Source: Agrocybe praecox (lineage: Eukaryota; Basidiomycota; Agaricomycetes; Agaricales; Agrocybaceae). From it: a stretch of 64,000 nt of DNA. The notes below the pieces were generated by a model. It made no database searches and had not been told where the DNA came from. It saw nothing but the letters and a program-made list of their open reading frames with translations. The stretch is taken from assembly GCA_964017145.1 (NCBI GenBank), contig OZ024850.1, positions 845,618 through 909,617 on the forward strand, read 5' to 3'. Shown piece after piece: positions 47,001-57,290 of this stretch; position 1 is the stretch's first letter; each line of letters begins with the position of its first letter. The position numbers were made by a program, and so were the translations under genes.

Positions 47001-49009
47001 TAAATCTTTGATCTATATGGCTCAGAACTAGGCTTCAGCTCAATAGCATGATCCCAAGGCTTTCTATCTGGTAGCCTATCAAAAGATTCCTTTGAGAATA
47101 CCCCTTTGAATTGATGATAATGCTTGGGGACAGCTTCTTCAAAGGATTTCTTTGGGGAATCAGCTAGTTGATGAGATTCTTCTGCCAATTTTTGGGACAC
47201 AGTGGAGGTGGCATTGATGTACTGGTTCTGAGGATGTAGACAAGAGATAAAAATCCTATCCTCAGGCTCAATATCAGAGTCAGGTGACTGATCTACAAGA
47301 TCTACACCTTCATCATCAAATTGAGGAAGCTGCCTTCTTTGCACTGCAGCTATTTTTTGCCTCTTCCTCCTGGCTCTAACAACTTCCATGTGACAATCAG
47401 GTGGACATCTGAGAAATTGAACATCCCCTTTCTGCCAGTCAACATTAGGATTGTGTAGATAAAGCCAGGTGTGTCCAATAATAGCAGTTTTATCTCCTAA
47501 GTCACATATAGCAAAGGTAGCCTTTTCTGTATGGTTTTTGTAGATCATAATCAAATCAACTTCTTCATGAATAGAGCCACTCTTGTTGAGGGTTCCATCT
47601 ACATTGTAGACAGGAATAGCTCTAGGAAGTTTTCTTGTGTTTAGATTATGATATTTCACAAAACCAGTATCCAGAAAAAGACCAGTGGCACCAGAGTCAA
47701 GCAAAGCATTTACAGAAAGCCTTTTTCCTGTATCCATTGTCTTTAGTGTAACTGACAGATGGGTAGAGGTCTTAGGCTTGTGGTTCAGAATGTAGATTCT
47801 TTCAGGGGGAGAGGAAGAGGGTGAATCAGAGGGCATGATTTCTGTATCAGAATTTGAAGAGGAGGGATTGGTTTTATCACTTTCATCTTCTAATACATTG
47901 AATCTATTCCATTGGGACATTTCCTTCACCAATGGAGCCTTTAAAAACTCTTCTGATTTATCCTTGGTTCCTTGTTCTTTCTTGATCAGTTTCCCATAAA
48001 AGTCCTTCAGCTCCTCATAGTTCATGGCATTGATGTTCATTGTAGATCTACAGTGCTCTGCCTTGTGACCAGGTTTTCTGCATTTAAAGCAGATAAGGGG
48101 CCTGACTGACTTCCATCCTGAATCTACTTCCATAGGGACCACATCTGATTGCTTTGCCTGAGACACTTGACTCCTATGATTACCAGCAAAGGAAGATGAG
48201 CTGGGGGCAGCAGGCTTGGACTGAGGCTTGTTTGAAGAAGGAGCCTTGGAAAGTGGAGAAGAGGAAAAGGAAGTAGATTTGTTGAATGCTTCCATCTGTC
48301 TCCATTGCCTGTCCAGCTTGGTAGCCCAGGAAATCCAGCCATTCAGAGTTTTGGGCATCTCAGGTACACTGTAGACCTTTTCCCTGAGAGATCTGTTAAG
48401 CCCAGTCTGAAACTTCTCAACCAATGCAGCATCATTGTACCCAGTATCAGCAGCCAATTCCCTGAAGCTAGCCACATACTCATCAGCAGTTTGGCTTCCC
48501 TGCTTGAGGAGATTCATTTTGTGTCTGGCAGTGCTAGCAGGGTCTGGGTCTGCAAAAACTTCCCTGAATTCATAGACAAAATCATCCCAAAGGCCATCCT
48601 TAGGATAATCTTCATCTAGAATCTTGGTCTTCTCAAGTGCCCACTTCCCAGCAGTGCCTCCCTTCATGAAGGAGAGAGCACAAACAACTTTTTGAAAGTC
48701 ATCTGTGATATTCTTTCCCCAGAAGTATAACTTGAGTTGACTGAGGAAGGCTTCTGCTTTCTGCATGGAACCATCAAAGGTTTCAGGAGGAGAGATTTTA
48801 GCAGAAGAAGAAGTGACAGCATGAGATGAAGGAACAGAGTAAACCTCTCTAGCAGCAGAGAAGAAAGATGACTGAGTGGTGGGTGTTGTGATAGACTGTT
48901 GTTGTTGCTGTTTCAAGAGATTTAACTCCTGGGTAAGGAGAGTGATCTGGTGCAGGAGTTGCTCCACAGTGGTAGGAGGAGTGGTGGTAGGTTGTGGTGT
49001 GGTGTCCAT
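44072..49009 (-). CDS. gag-pol: Gag-Pol polyprotein with chromodomain, intact
   Basis: 1645 aa in one frame. In order: a Gln-rich coil (residues 10-40), a Gag capsid domain (about 70-230), a zinc knuckle CFKCRKPGHKAEHC (about 308), an aspartic protease with LLDSGATG (Asp near 437), and reverse transcriptase with TKLDVRWGFNN, MFFGLTNSPATFQ and catalytic YMDDIL (about 818). RNase H follows with VEADSSDYATGAVLSQ. Integrase has an HHCC finger (HHDAYIAGHPGKW to CDRC) and catalytic Asp 1256, Asp 1316 and Glu 1352 (D,D-35-E, ending HPQTDGQTERVNQE). The C-terminal chromodomain spans about 1546-1595 (WEVEYIKDSRLFRNKLQYLV, KWKNYPNEESTWEPAENL). Chromodomains of this type direct integration to particular chromatin. 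All key residues are present. A single fused Gag-Pol ORF is typical of Tf1-related chromoviruses. Confidence 0.95.
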   Translation of the reverse strand: MDTTPQPTTTPPTTVEQLLHQITLLTQELNLLKQQQQQSITTPTTQSSFFSAAREVYSVPSSHAVTSSSAKISPPETFDGSMQKAEAFLSQLKLYFWGKNITDDFQKVVCALSFMKGGTAGKWALEKTKILDEDYPKDGLWDDFVYEFREVFADPDPASTARHKMNLLKQGSQTADEYVASFRELAADTGYNDAALVEKFQTGLNRSLREKVYSVPEMPKTLNGWISWATKLDRQWRQMEAFNKSTSFSSSPLSKAPSSNKPQSKPAAPSSSSFAGNHRSQVSQAKQSDVVPMEVDSGWKSVRPLICFKCRKPGHKAEHCRSTMNINAMNYEELKDFYGKLIKKEQGTKDKSEEFLKAPLVKEMSQWNRFNVLEDESDKTNPSSSNSDTEIMPSDSPSSSPPERIYILNHKPKTSTHLSVTLKTMDTGKRLSVNALLDSGATGLFLDTGFVKYHNLNTRKLPRAIPVYNVDGTLNKSGSIHEEVDLIMIYKNHTEKATFAICDLGDKTAIIGHTWLYLHNPNVDWQKGDVQFLRCPPDCHMEVVRARRKRQKIAAVQRRQLPQFDDEGVDLVDQSPDSDIEPEDRIFISCLHPQNQYINATSTVSQKLAEESHQLADSPKKSFEEAVPKHYHQFKGVFSKESFDRLPDRKPWDHAIELKPSSEPYRSKIYPLSPNEQKELDAFLEENLKSGRIRPSKSPMASPVFFVKKKDGSLRLVQDYRKLNEMTIKNSYPLPLISDIITKLSKAKYFTKLDVRWGFNNVRVKEGDEWKAAFRTNRGLFEPLVMFFGLTNSPATFQTMMNDIFIELIDGNVVIVYMDDILVFTETLEHHREVVKKVLKILEENKLYLKAEKCEFEKEKIEYLGLIISQGKIEMDPVKVEGVSKWPEPENVKDVQSFLGFVNFYRRFIEDFADIAKPLHELTKKGTVWRWGLRHQEAFDQLKLKVTSSPVLVFPDDNKPYKVEADSSDYATGAVLSQEGSDGKWHPVAFMSKSLSEVERNYEIHDKEMLAIIRALDEWRHYLEGTQHTFEIWTDHKNLEYFMTAQKLTRRQARWSLFLSRFDFSLHHRPGKKSLKPDALSRRSDHKKGENDNENVVLLKPSYFKIQALKQGHTILSGPETDILKKIREAKDMDEKVVKAVQELKGSSTKKIEGQEWAEEQGLILYRGKVYVPKDKDLRRKIVELHHDAYIAGHPGKWKTIELVSRNYWWPGMSHYIAAYTRSCDRCNRTKTFPAKPVGFLTPTEIPSDVWQTITVDFITGLPECQGYNAIMIVVDRLSKMIHIIPTTDEVTSEGTAKLYRDYVWKLHGLPIKIICDRGPQFVSKFMKELNSLLGIQTASSTAYHPQTDGQTERVNQEVEQYLRLFINHRQDDWVEWLSLAEFSYNNRVQASTRQTPFMLNNGRHPRMGTEPLRDSKMDTVDTFVKNMEEARKEAESALKKAADDMAKFYDRNRGTPTEFKVGDMVWLDGKDLKTDRPSKKLEDKRYGPYKIIKVVGPNAYELKLPSTMKIHPVFNVVKLMPHHPDPVGRKPPSRPPPVIKGENPEWEVEYIKDSRLFRNKLQYLVKWKNYPNEESTWEPAENLKRAAKSIKEFHAKHPAAPRKISALTFDRLSFSPLINFTEPPPPLKPSKLSHTCAHCGKCAL

Positions 49010-49503
49010 AGTAGAGGCTCTCTGATGTGTGTGTGGGAGAAGCTATCTACAAAAAGTGCCCTTGAGACTATACTAGGTAACTAACAAAAAACTATATACT
49101 GGATACCCAGTTGTCACCCCAGGCACAGTGGGTCTAAACCTAGGATCACAGGGCTGACTACCTGGTATTTTCCTAGACCACCAAAGACAGAAACAGTTGG
49201 CCTGAATCTGCCCCAACAGTTGGTATCCCTATCTACAAGTTCACACACAACACACAGCAGAGAGTGAGGAATCCAGTAGAAAGAGGGGTGTCTTGAGGAG
49301 ATGTTGAAATTGGAGAGGGAGAAATGATTTAGAAGATTGGGAGGATATTGGAGGTTGAAGGGTTGGTGATGATGATAAAAATGATATAGGTGGTGAGAGG
49401 ATGTGAGGGGAAATGGTAGAAAGAGGGATGAATGGATTGGTGTAGATAAATGTAGGTTGGTGTAGGTAAGGGTGAGATAGTAATTGGTGGAGTTGTCTGG
49501 GAC

Positions 49504-49514
49504 AGCTTCAATCT
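49504..49514 (-). other. Primer-binding site of nested element, self-priming type
   Basis: On the minus strand AGATTGAAGCT begins two bases inside the 5' LTR boundary (49517) and is complementary to AGCTTCAATCT in the LTR (near 49665-49675 on the plus strand). This is the same arrangement as in the outer copy. Confidence 0.75.
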
Positions 49515-49516
49515 TC

Positions 49517-49568
49517 TGTCAGGGCAACACTATAATCAGTGTGACAAGGCCACCAACAAAGACAAGTG

Positions 49569-49612
<44 letters not shown>

Positions 49613-49985
49613 TAGAGAGACACTCAATGATTCTAAGAGATCACACCAATGATAGTGGATATCCTAAGAGATTGAAGCTGGGGCTACAACTACCTACATG
49701 TCCAGTATATATACCCTACAGCTATTCTAGAATATTCCTCTATGACATCATAGAAAGGAATGATGAGTAAGGCAATGACATCATAAAGAAAGTAAAAGAA
49801 TAATGTGGAATGATGTAAAATGAATGAGGCTGTGCTCATGAGAAATCAAAGTGATAAGTATCTAATCAAATGATAATCAAGAGATAATCAAAGATATGAA
49901 ACAGATAAGATATCTACACATCTACAAAAGGGAAAAATGCGAAATAAATATAGAAAAATAAGGGGAAATAGGGGAAACCCTGACA
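49517..49985 (-). repeat. 5' LTR of nested element
   Basis: 469 bp, reading as identical to the other nested LTR, with the same TATA box and GA microsatellite. GTCAG follows at 49986-49990 as the second copy of the target duplication. Confidence 0.92.
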
Positions 49986-49990
49986 GTCAG

Positions 49991-52900
49991 TCATTCTAAA
50001 GACAATGGATACAGGGAAAAGGCTTTCTGTAGATGCTTTGCTTGACTCTGGAGCTACTGGTCTGTTTCTGGACACTGGTTTTGTAAAATATCATAATCTC
50101 AACACCAGAAAACTCCCTAGAGCCATTCCTGTCTACAATGTAGATGGTACTCTCAACAAGAGTGGCTCCATTCATGAGGAAGTTGACTTGATTATGATAT
50201 ACAAGAACCATACAGAAAAGGCTACCTTTGCTGTTTGTGACTTGGGAGACAAAACTGCTATTATTGGACACACCTGGCTTTATCTACATAACCCAGATGT
50301 TGATTGGAAGTCAGGGGATGTTCAATTCACAAGATGTCCATCTGACTGCCACATGGAAGTTATAAGAGCCAGAAGGAAGAGACAGAGAATAGCTGCAATA
50401 CAAAGAAGACAGCTTCCTCAGTTTGATGATGAAGGTGTAGATCTTGTAGATCAGTCACCTGACTCTGACTCTGAGATTGAGCCTGAGGATAGGATTTTTA
50501 TTTCCTGTCTACATCCTCAAAGTCAGTCTATTAATGCTACTTCTACTGTGTCCCAAAAACTAGCAGAAGAATCTCACCAGAAAGCTGATTCCCCAAAGAA
50601 ATCCTTTGAAGAAGCTGTCCCCAAGCACTATCATCAATTCAAAGGGGTATTCTCAAAGGAATCTTTTGACAGGCTACCAGATAGAAAGCCTTGGGATCAT
50701 GCTATTGAGCTGAAGCCTAGTTCTGAGCCATATAGATCAAAGATATATCCTCTTTCACCTAAGGAGCAGAAAGAGCTTGATGCCTTTCTAGAGGAAAATC
50801 TGAAATCTGGCAGAATTAGACCTTCCAAGTCACCTATGGCATCCCCTGTTTTCTTTGTCAAGAAGAAGGATGGCTCTCTTAGACTAGTACAGGACTATAG
50901 GAAGCTAAATGAAATGACTATCAAAAACTCCTACCCTCTACCTCTCATTTCTGACATCATCACCAAACTCAGTAAAGCTAAATACTTCACCAAGCTGGAT
51001 GTCAGATGGGGATTTAACAATGTCAGAGTTAAGGAAGGAGATGAATGGAAGGCAGCCTTTAGAACTAATAGAGGGCTGTTTGAACCATTGGTCATGTTTT
51101 TTGGCTTAACCAACAGTCCTGCCACCTTTCAAACTATGATGAATGACATCTTCATAGAGCTCATTGATGGCAATGTTGTCATTGTCTATATGGATGACAT
51201 ATTGGTCTTCACTGAGACTCTGGAACATCATAGGGAAGTAGTCAAGAAGGTTCTGAAAATCCTAGAAGAGAACAAACTCTACCTCAAAGCAGAAAAATGT
51301 GAATTTGAAAAGGAAAAGATTGAATATCTTGGACTTATCATTTCACAAGGCAAGATTGAGATGGATCCTGTCAAGGTAGAGGGAGTCTCCAAATGGCCTG
51401 AACCTGAAAATGTCAAGGATGTTCAATCATTCTTGGGATTTGTTAACTTCTACAGAAGGTTCATAGAGGATTTTGCAGACATTGCCAAGCCACTGCATGA
51501 ATTGACAAAGAAGGGAACAGTCTGGAGATGGGGACTTAGACATCAGGAAGCCTTTGATCAGTTAAAGCTTAAGGTCACATCCTCCCCTGTTTTGGTTTTC
51601 CCTGATGATAATAAGCCCTATAAAGTTGAAGCAGATAGCTCAGATTATGCTACTGGGGCTGTCTTATCTCAGGAAGGATCAGATGGGAAATGGCATCCTG
51701 TTGCTTTTATGTCTAAGAGCCTCTCTGAAGTAGAAAGAAATTATGAGATTCATGACAAGGAAATGCTGGCAATTATCAGGGCACTAGATGAATGGAGACA
51801 TTATCTTGAAGGGACTCAACATACCTTTGAGATTTGGACAGACCACAAAAATCTAGAGTACTTTATGACTGCCCAGAAGCTAAGCAGGAGGCAGGCCAGA
51901 TGGTCTCTATTTTTGTCCAGATTTGACTTTTCTCTTCATCATAGACCTGATAAAAAATCTCTAAAGCCAGATGCACTGTCAAGAAGATCAGATCATAAGA
52001 AGGGGGAGAATGATAATGAAAATGTAGTTCTTCTCAAACCTTCCTACTTCAAAATCCAAGCTCTCAAACAGGGGCACACTATTTTGTCTGGTCCTGAGAC
52101 TGATCTTCTGAAGAAAATCAGAGAAGCAAAGGACATGGATGAAAAGGTTGTGAAGGCAGTACAGGAATTGAAAGGATCTTCAACCAAGAAGATAGAAGGA
52201 CAGGAATGGGCAGAGGAGCAAGGACTTATTCTCTACAGAGGGAAAGTGTATGTTCCTAAGGACAAAGATCTTAGAAGGAAAATTGTGGAACTACATCATG
52301 ATGCCTATATTGCTGGACATCCAGGAAAATGGAAGACAATAGAGCTTGTCTCTAGAAATTATTGGTGGCCAGGAATGTCTCACTACATTGCAGCCTACAC
52401 TAGAAGCTGTGATAGATGTAACAGGACAAAGACATTTCCAGCTAAGCCTGTTGGCTTCCTGACTCCTACTGAAATTCCTTCTGATGTCTGGCAAACCATT
52501 ACTGTGGACTTTATCACTGGATTACCTGAGTGTCAAGGGTACAATGCCATTATGATAGTTGTAGATAGGCTTAGCAAGATGATCCATATCATACCTACCA
52601 CAGATGAGGTCACATCTGAAGGTACTGCTAAGCTCTACAGGGACTATGTCTGGAAACTGCATGGTCTACCTATCAAAATAATCTGTGATAGAGGTCCCCA
52701 GTTTGTCTCCAAGTTCATAAAAGAGCTCAACTCCTTATTAGGTATTCAGACTGCTTCATCTACAGCCTATCACCCTCAGACAGATGGTCAAACTGAGAGG
52801 GTAAATCAAGAAGTAGAACAATACCTCAGGCTCTTCATAAACCATAGACAAGATGATTGGGTAGAATGGTTGTCCTTAGCTGAATTCTCCTACAACAACA

Positions 52901-53685
52901 GAGTTCAAGCATCTACTAGGCAAACACCCTTCATGCTCAATAATGGTAGACATCCCAGGATGGGCACAGAACCTCTTAGAGACAGCAAGATGGACACTGT
53001 AGATACCTTTGTGAAAAACATGGAAGAGGCCAGAAAAGAAGCAGAGTCTGCACTTAAAAAAGCTGCTGATGATATGGCCAAGTTCTATGATAGACACAGA
53101 GGTGCACCTACTGAGTATAAGGTTGGGGACATGGTTTGGCTAGATGGCAAGGACTTAAAGACTGATAGGCCTTCCAAGAAATTGGAGGACAAAAGATATG
53201 GACCATACAAGATCACCAAAGTTGTTGGTCCAAATGCCTATGAATTGAAATTGCCTGCTACCATGAAGATCCATCCTGTATTCAATGTGGTCAAGCTCAT
53301 GCCCCATCATCCTGATCCAGTTGGTAGAAAGCCCTCTTCCAGACCTCCACCAGTTATCAAAGGTGAAAACCCTGAATGGGAAGTTGAGTACATCAAGGAC
53401 AGCAGATTATTCAGAAATAAGCTGCAGTACTTGGTTAAATGGAAAAACTACCCAAATGAAGAAAGTACTTGGGAACCTGCTGAAAATTTGAAGAAGGCAG
53501 CTAAATCAATCAAGGAATTCCATGCAAAACACCCAGCTGCTCTCAGAAAAATTTCTGCACTCACTTTTGATAGACTTTCATTTTCACCTCTAATTAATTT
53601 TACTGAACCCCCACCTCCTCTGAAACCCTCCAAACTCAGTCATACATGTGCACATTGTGGGAAATGTGCCTTAAAGAGGGGGTGA
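49991..53685 (+). CDS. pol: Pol part of outer element, separated from Gag
   Basis: Open from the nested insertion point to TGA at 53683-53685; the first ATG is 50005 (1226 aa). It encodes protease (LLDSGATG near residue 15), reverse transcriptase with YMDDIL, RNase H, integrase (HHCC; D,D-35-E with SSTAYHPQTDGQTERVN) and a chromodomain (WEVEYIKDSRLFRNK). The sequence is very close to the nested copy, with scattered substitutions. No stop or frameshift appears, so its loss of function comes from the Gag frameshift and the insertion. The stop codon lies within the polypurine tract directly before the 3' LTR. Confidence 0.92.
53673..53685 (+). other. Polypurine tract
   Basis: AAAGAGGGGGTGA immediately before the 3' LTR, the expected primer for plus-strand DNA synthesis. 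Confidence 0.8.
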
Positions 53686-54156
53686 TGTCAGGGTTTCCCC
53701 TATTTTCTCTTATTTTTCTATATTTATTTCGCATTTTTCCCTTTTGTAGATGTGTAGATATCTTATCTGTTTCATATCTTTGATTATCTCTTGATTATAT
53801 CTTGATTATCATTTGATTAGATACTTATCACTTTAATTTCCCATGAGCATAGCCTCATCCATTCTACATCATTCCACATCATTCTTTTACTTTCTTTATG
53901 ATGTCATTGCCTTATTCATCATTCCTTTCTATGATGTCATGGAGGAATATTCTAGAATAGCTGTAGGGTATATATACTGGACATGTATGTAGCTGTAGCC
54001 CCAGCTTCAATCTCTTAGGATATCCACTATCATTGGTGTGATCTCTTAGAACCATTGAGTGCCTCTCTCTCTCTTCATCTCTCTCTCCCTCTCTCTCTCT
54101 CTCTTGCTTGTCTTTGTTGGTGGCCTTGTCACACTGATCTTAGTGTTGCCCTGACA
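53686..54156 (+). repeat. 3' LTR of outer element
   Basis: 471 bp, reading as identical to 41327-41797. Followed by GAACT, the second copy of the target-site duplication. Confidence 0.93.
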
Positions 54157-54161
54157 GAACT

Positions 54162-55282
54162 ACAAGCTGCATGGATTCGCTCGTCCCATCTCCATGAAGT
54201 ACAATGTTACTCCTCGGCAATGCAGATAACTTACGAGTACTGCATCGAGGAGCCCAAGTTCCGCAGATTGAGTTCAACATTTGAGCTGATGGGTGCCAGG
54301 CCAGGGAATAATGGCAGCCGCAACTGCAAGCAGCGAGTTAAGCACTGCGCCTTCGTCCATGTACAATCTCTTCCAACACCTCTTGTCATCTTTCCCCAGC
54401 CCATATCACCCTGACTATCTCATGCAACTGTACGGAAGCTTGAACAGCAAAGCGTTACCAGTTGCCGAGTCTTCTGATGTTAATCTTGGATTGATCCCTC
54501 GCACGAAGAGGCTGAGCACTGATATGGGTTCTGAGCCCCCCTCGTCACGGTCTGCCGTCTCGTTTGGTTTTTCATAGCGGCGACGGCCTCAGGTCCTGAT
54601 CTTGAACAGTATGAAGCCACCGCTGATAACCTCCAGGTAGCCATCAAGATTGCCAACAAGTATCCTGAGATCCTGGCCCGCATCAAACTCATCGAATCAT
54701 TCAGAACTGTATTTGAAAGTCCTCACTATTACCTTGGTTCAATTGGCGACGCATCAGTCAAAATCCGAGGTGCATGTCATGTATATCCAGGCCGCCACGA
54801 GGACTGTCTCCATCACTGTCAAAGTGTTCTTAAAAGCGGATTTTCCTAGTATTGCATCCTATCGTATTGAACTTTTGGAGAAGATTACCTTCGCCATTCA
54901 TCCACAACAAAATCTTCAGAATCTCCTTCTCCTTATTTTCATTCACATCATTCAGGTCAACGATGGCGAACTGCAGAATCGGCACTGAACACGCCTCGTG
55001 TGATCGAGGAGGCTTTGACCATTTGCAAGCGGGACTGGGATATATGATTGTTGGATAATCAATGTCTAGGGTACTGTGGGAATACTTGTGCCGGCGCATA
55101 AACATGGAGCACATGTAGGCAAGTTGGTTGGCAATTGCATGTTGTAATTTCGCTCTTTCACTAACCCGTCACCGTCCCTTTCTTGTTCTCTCTTGCCCAG
55201 GAGTTGATACTCTGTATGTCCCAGGCCAAGTTCTACTATAGTGTCATCAGTGGTGATCAGCAGGGGGTTGTGAATTCAGTGT
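54162..55282. other. Region of broken ORFs downstream of the chromovirus
   Basis: Short plus-strand frames contain protein-like pieces, for example a helical stretch near 54590-54720 in one frame and VHVMYIQAATRTVSITVKVF in another (54740-54840). No consistent gene model emerged. Decayed coding DNA or multiple short exons are possible. Confidence 0.3.
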
Positions 55283-55615
55283 ATGTTTTGCTTAAATGTT
55301 CTTTGTTCAGCTAATGATTTGTACTTGACCAGTCCAACTGTTATCAGAGGAAAGTTCAGGACATTTTCATGGCCAATAGTTTTTTATTGCGATACCTTCG
55401 AGGAGGCTGTGGACATTGCGGTTAATGTCAATGACTTGCTCAATACCCGAATGTGGTTTTCCATCCCTGCGAGTGATCTTGCCAAGGCAATATTGGAGGA
55501 CGCGCAATTTCAGGCACTGTCCACAGTATCTCACTATCTCCAGGGTCCCTTCTACGCCTTTCTTTGGTCAAGAACCCATCCATCGAGTTGTGGGGTATAC
55601 CGTAACTTCGAGTAG
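55283..55615 (+). CDS. Unrecognised ORF with weak RNase H1 N-domain resemblance
   Basis: 110 codons with FRTFSWPIVFYCDTFEEAVD and LNTRMWFSIPASDLAKAILE, then LQGPFYAFLWSRTHPSSCGV. The FEEAVDIA-type segment after an aromatic strand and the GPFYAF segment recall the small RNA/DNA-hybrid-binding module found at the N-terminus of RNase H1 and in many mushroom hypothetical proteins. This is a weak recollection. The start is probably an exon boundary near 55330, not the ATG. Confidence 0.3.
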   Translation: MFCLNVLCSANDLYLTSPTVIRGKFRTFSWPIVFYCDTFEEAVDIAVNVNDLLNTRMWFSIPASDLAKAILEDAQFQALSTVSHYLQGPFYAFLWSRTHPSSCGVYRNFE

Positions 55616-56399
55616 GTTGTGATTCAATATTAAATTTCTTGGTCCTTAATATACTGTTTTAGTAGAGATCTTCAGTACTTTACACTCCCCCACAGGTTCC
55701 GCTCAGAACTGATCAGACAACAAAATTTCTAAGCATTTCTGAGCAATTCTGAGCATGTTAATAGTCAAACTTCATAGAAACTTGTTGTTTGCATGGTCAC
55801 TTATGTCAAAAAAACATAACATTCACCAAAACATAAGATTTACATAAAAAAACATAAAAAAGCGAAATAAAATTAATTTATTAATTTAAATGCATAATAT
55901 ACATGATTTTTTATACACTTATATAATTATTTAATTGGAGAAAATAGGGGGGAAGGGAACATGTAAAGAGGAGGGGAGAGGGCAGGGGAGAGGGCAGAGA
56001 GATGGGAGGAGGAAGGGGAGGGATGAGGGAAGGAGATGGGAGGGAAGGGTGGAGGAGAGGGCTGGGAGGGAAGGGTGGAGGAGAGGGCTGGGAGAGGGCA
56101 GGGAGGTCTTTACACTGCCCCACATATACTGATCGGAACCGCTCAGAAATTTGACTTTTCTGAGCAGTTCTGAGCAGAAATGTGTCTTTTTCTTCCCTGC
56201 CAAATGGCTGAGAAAGACCCACTTTTTTTCCAAGCAATTCTGATCAGAATTACTCAGAAAAGTCAGAACTGATCAGACAGCTCGGAAATTGAGCTCCCAT
56301 ATTACCAAGTGAAATTGGTCAGAAACACTCGGAAATGAGTTATACGAGGCGTTACAGGCTCAAATCACATGACCATCATCTTTCTAATTAAAGAAAAAT

Positions 56400-56492
56400 G
56401 GGTGTGGCGTTCAGGAATTGAACCCACATCCTCACGGAAGGTCATGTGACTCAGACTTGGGCACTCATCCAACTGCACCACTCAAGCTTTGG
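56400..56492 (-). repeat. tRNA-like (SINE-type) segment in left B arm
   Basis: On the minus strand TGGTGCAGTTGG (56480-56469) fits the Pol III A box, and GGTTCAATTCC (56424-56414) fits the B box, 44 nt apart. The flanking stems are poor, so this is not a functional tRNA gene by eye. It resembles a tRNA-derived SINE head with a long variable arm. Confidence 0.6.
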
Positions 56493-56829
56493 CTGAACAT
56501 AGTTGTGTAGTTAATATAATACCTATGATATGTTTTATTTTATTCATTTTGTGGTTATTTTGTCATTTCTGCCAAAACCGTAACATATTACGTCACATTT
56601 AATGTTTGATAAATATATTTCGAATATTTTAGGAATTATCGTGATTTTTTCATAATTTTAGGAGATCCGTGTGACATACAAACGAAAAATTCCCAAAATA
56701 GATGTCTGGGCTGCTGCGGAAATTGCCGGCACAGCCACAACCCTCTGCCCTTGCCGCGTCATCACTGCTTCCTTTCTTCCTGACCACTACCACCATCCAC
56801 CCACCCTCTGCCACCACCACATTCCGTCG

Positions 56830-57290
56830 CTACCACGCCGCAACGCCAACAACGACGATAACGCCAACGAGGACACCAGCAACGACGGCAACGACGACAA
56901 TGGCGCCAGCAACTACGCCAGCAACGACGGCAACGCCAGCGATGACGTCGACGATGACGACACAGCGACGACGACACGTCAGCGAAAACGACACGCCAAC
57001 GACGACACAGGACGACACGGCGACGACACACACGTCAGCAACAACAACAACAACAACACGATGACAGGGCGATGACGCTGACGACGACGACGACGACGCC
57101 ACGTCAGCAAAAACGACACGGTGACGACACGCACGCCAGCAACAACGACGACAATGACGACGCCACGCCAATGGCGACACCACGGCGACGACACGATGAC
57201 GGGGCAACGACGGTGACGACGACGACGACTCGCCAACGCCAACGCCAACGACGAACGCCAGCAAACGAGGCAGCGGGCTTGGGGGCAAGG
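56830..57290. repeat. GAC/AAC-rich tract of left B arm
   Basis: Dense AACGACGACAACGACG-type imperfect trinucleotide and hexanucleotide repeats. ORFs in all frames translate as Thr, Asp, Asn or Arg runs and are artefacts of the repeat. Confidence 0.85.

Larger units (their letters stand above)
43594..49985 (-). mobile_element. Nested full-length chromovirus of the same family
   Basis: 6392 bp, inserted in the outer gag-pol gene in the opposite orientation with a 5-bp duplication GTCAG (43589-43593 and 49986-49990). The LTRs 43594-44062 and 49517-49985 (469 bp each) read as identical. One uninterrupted 1645-codon Gag-Pol ORF, a primer-binding site and a polypurine tract (44063-44075) are present, so this copy may be autonomous. 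Insertion is younger than that of the outer element. Confidence 0.95.
41327..54156 (+). mobile_element. Outer Ty3/Gypsy chromovirus, interrupted by a nested copy
   Basis: Flanked by a 5-bp duplication GAACT (41322-41326 and 54157-54161). LTRs begin TGTCAGGG and end CCCTGACA. Without the nested element and its duplication it is about 6.43 kb. Gag lies at 42310-43407. The remainder of gag-pol is split by the insertion and resumes at 49991. Both LTRs read as identical over 471 bp, so insertion is recent. A one-base loss in gag (near 43390) means this copy was probably already defective for Gag-Pol before it was split. Confidence 0.93.

Noticed and set aside
56400..56492. Functional tRNA gene
   Set aside because: A and B boxes fit but the acceptor and T stems do not pair well and the same decayed form is present in both palindrome arms.
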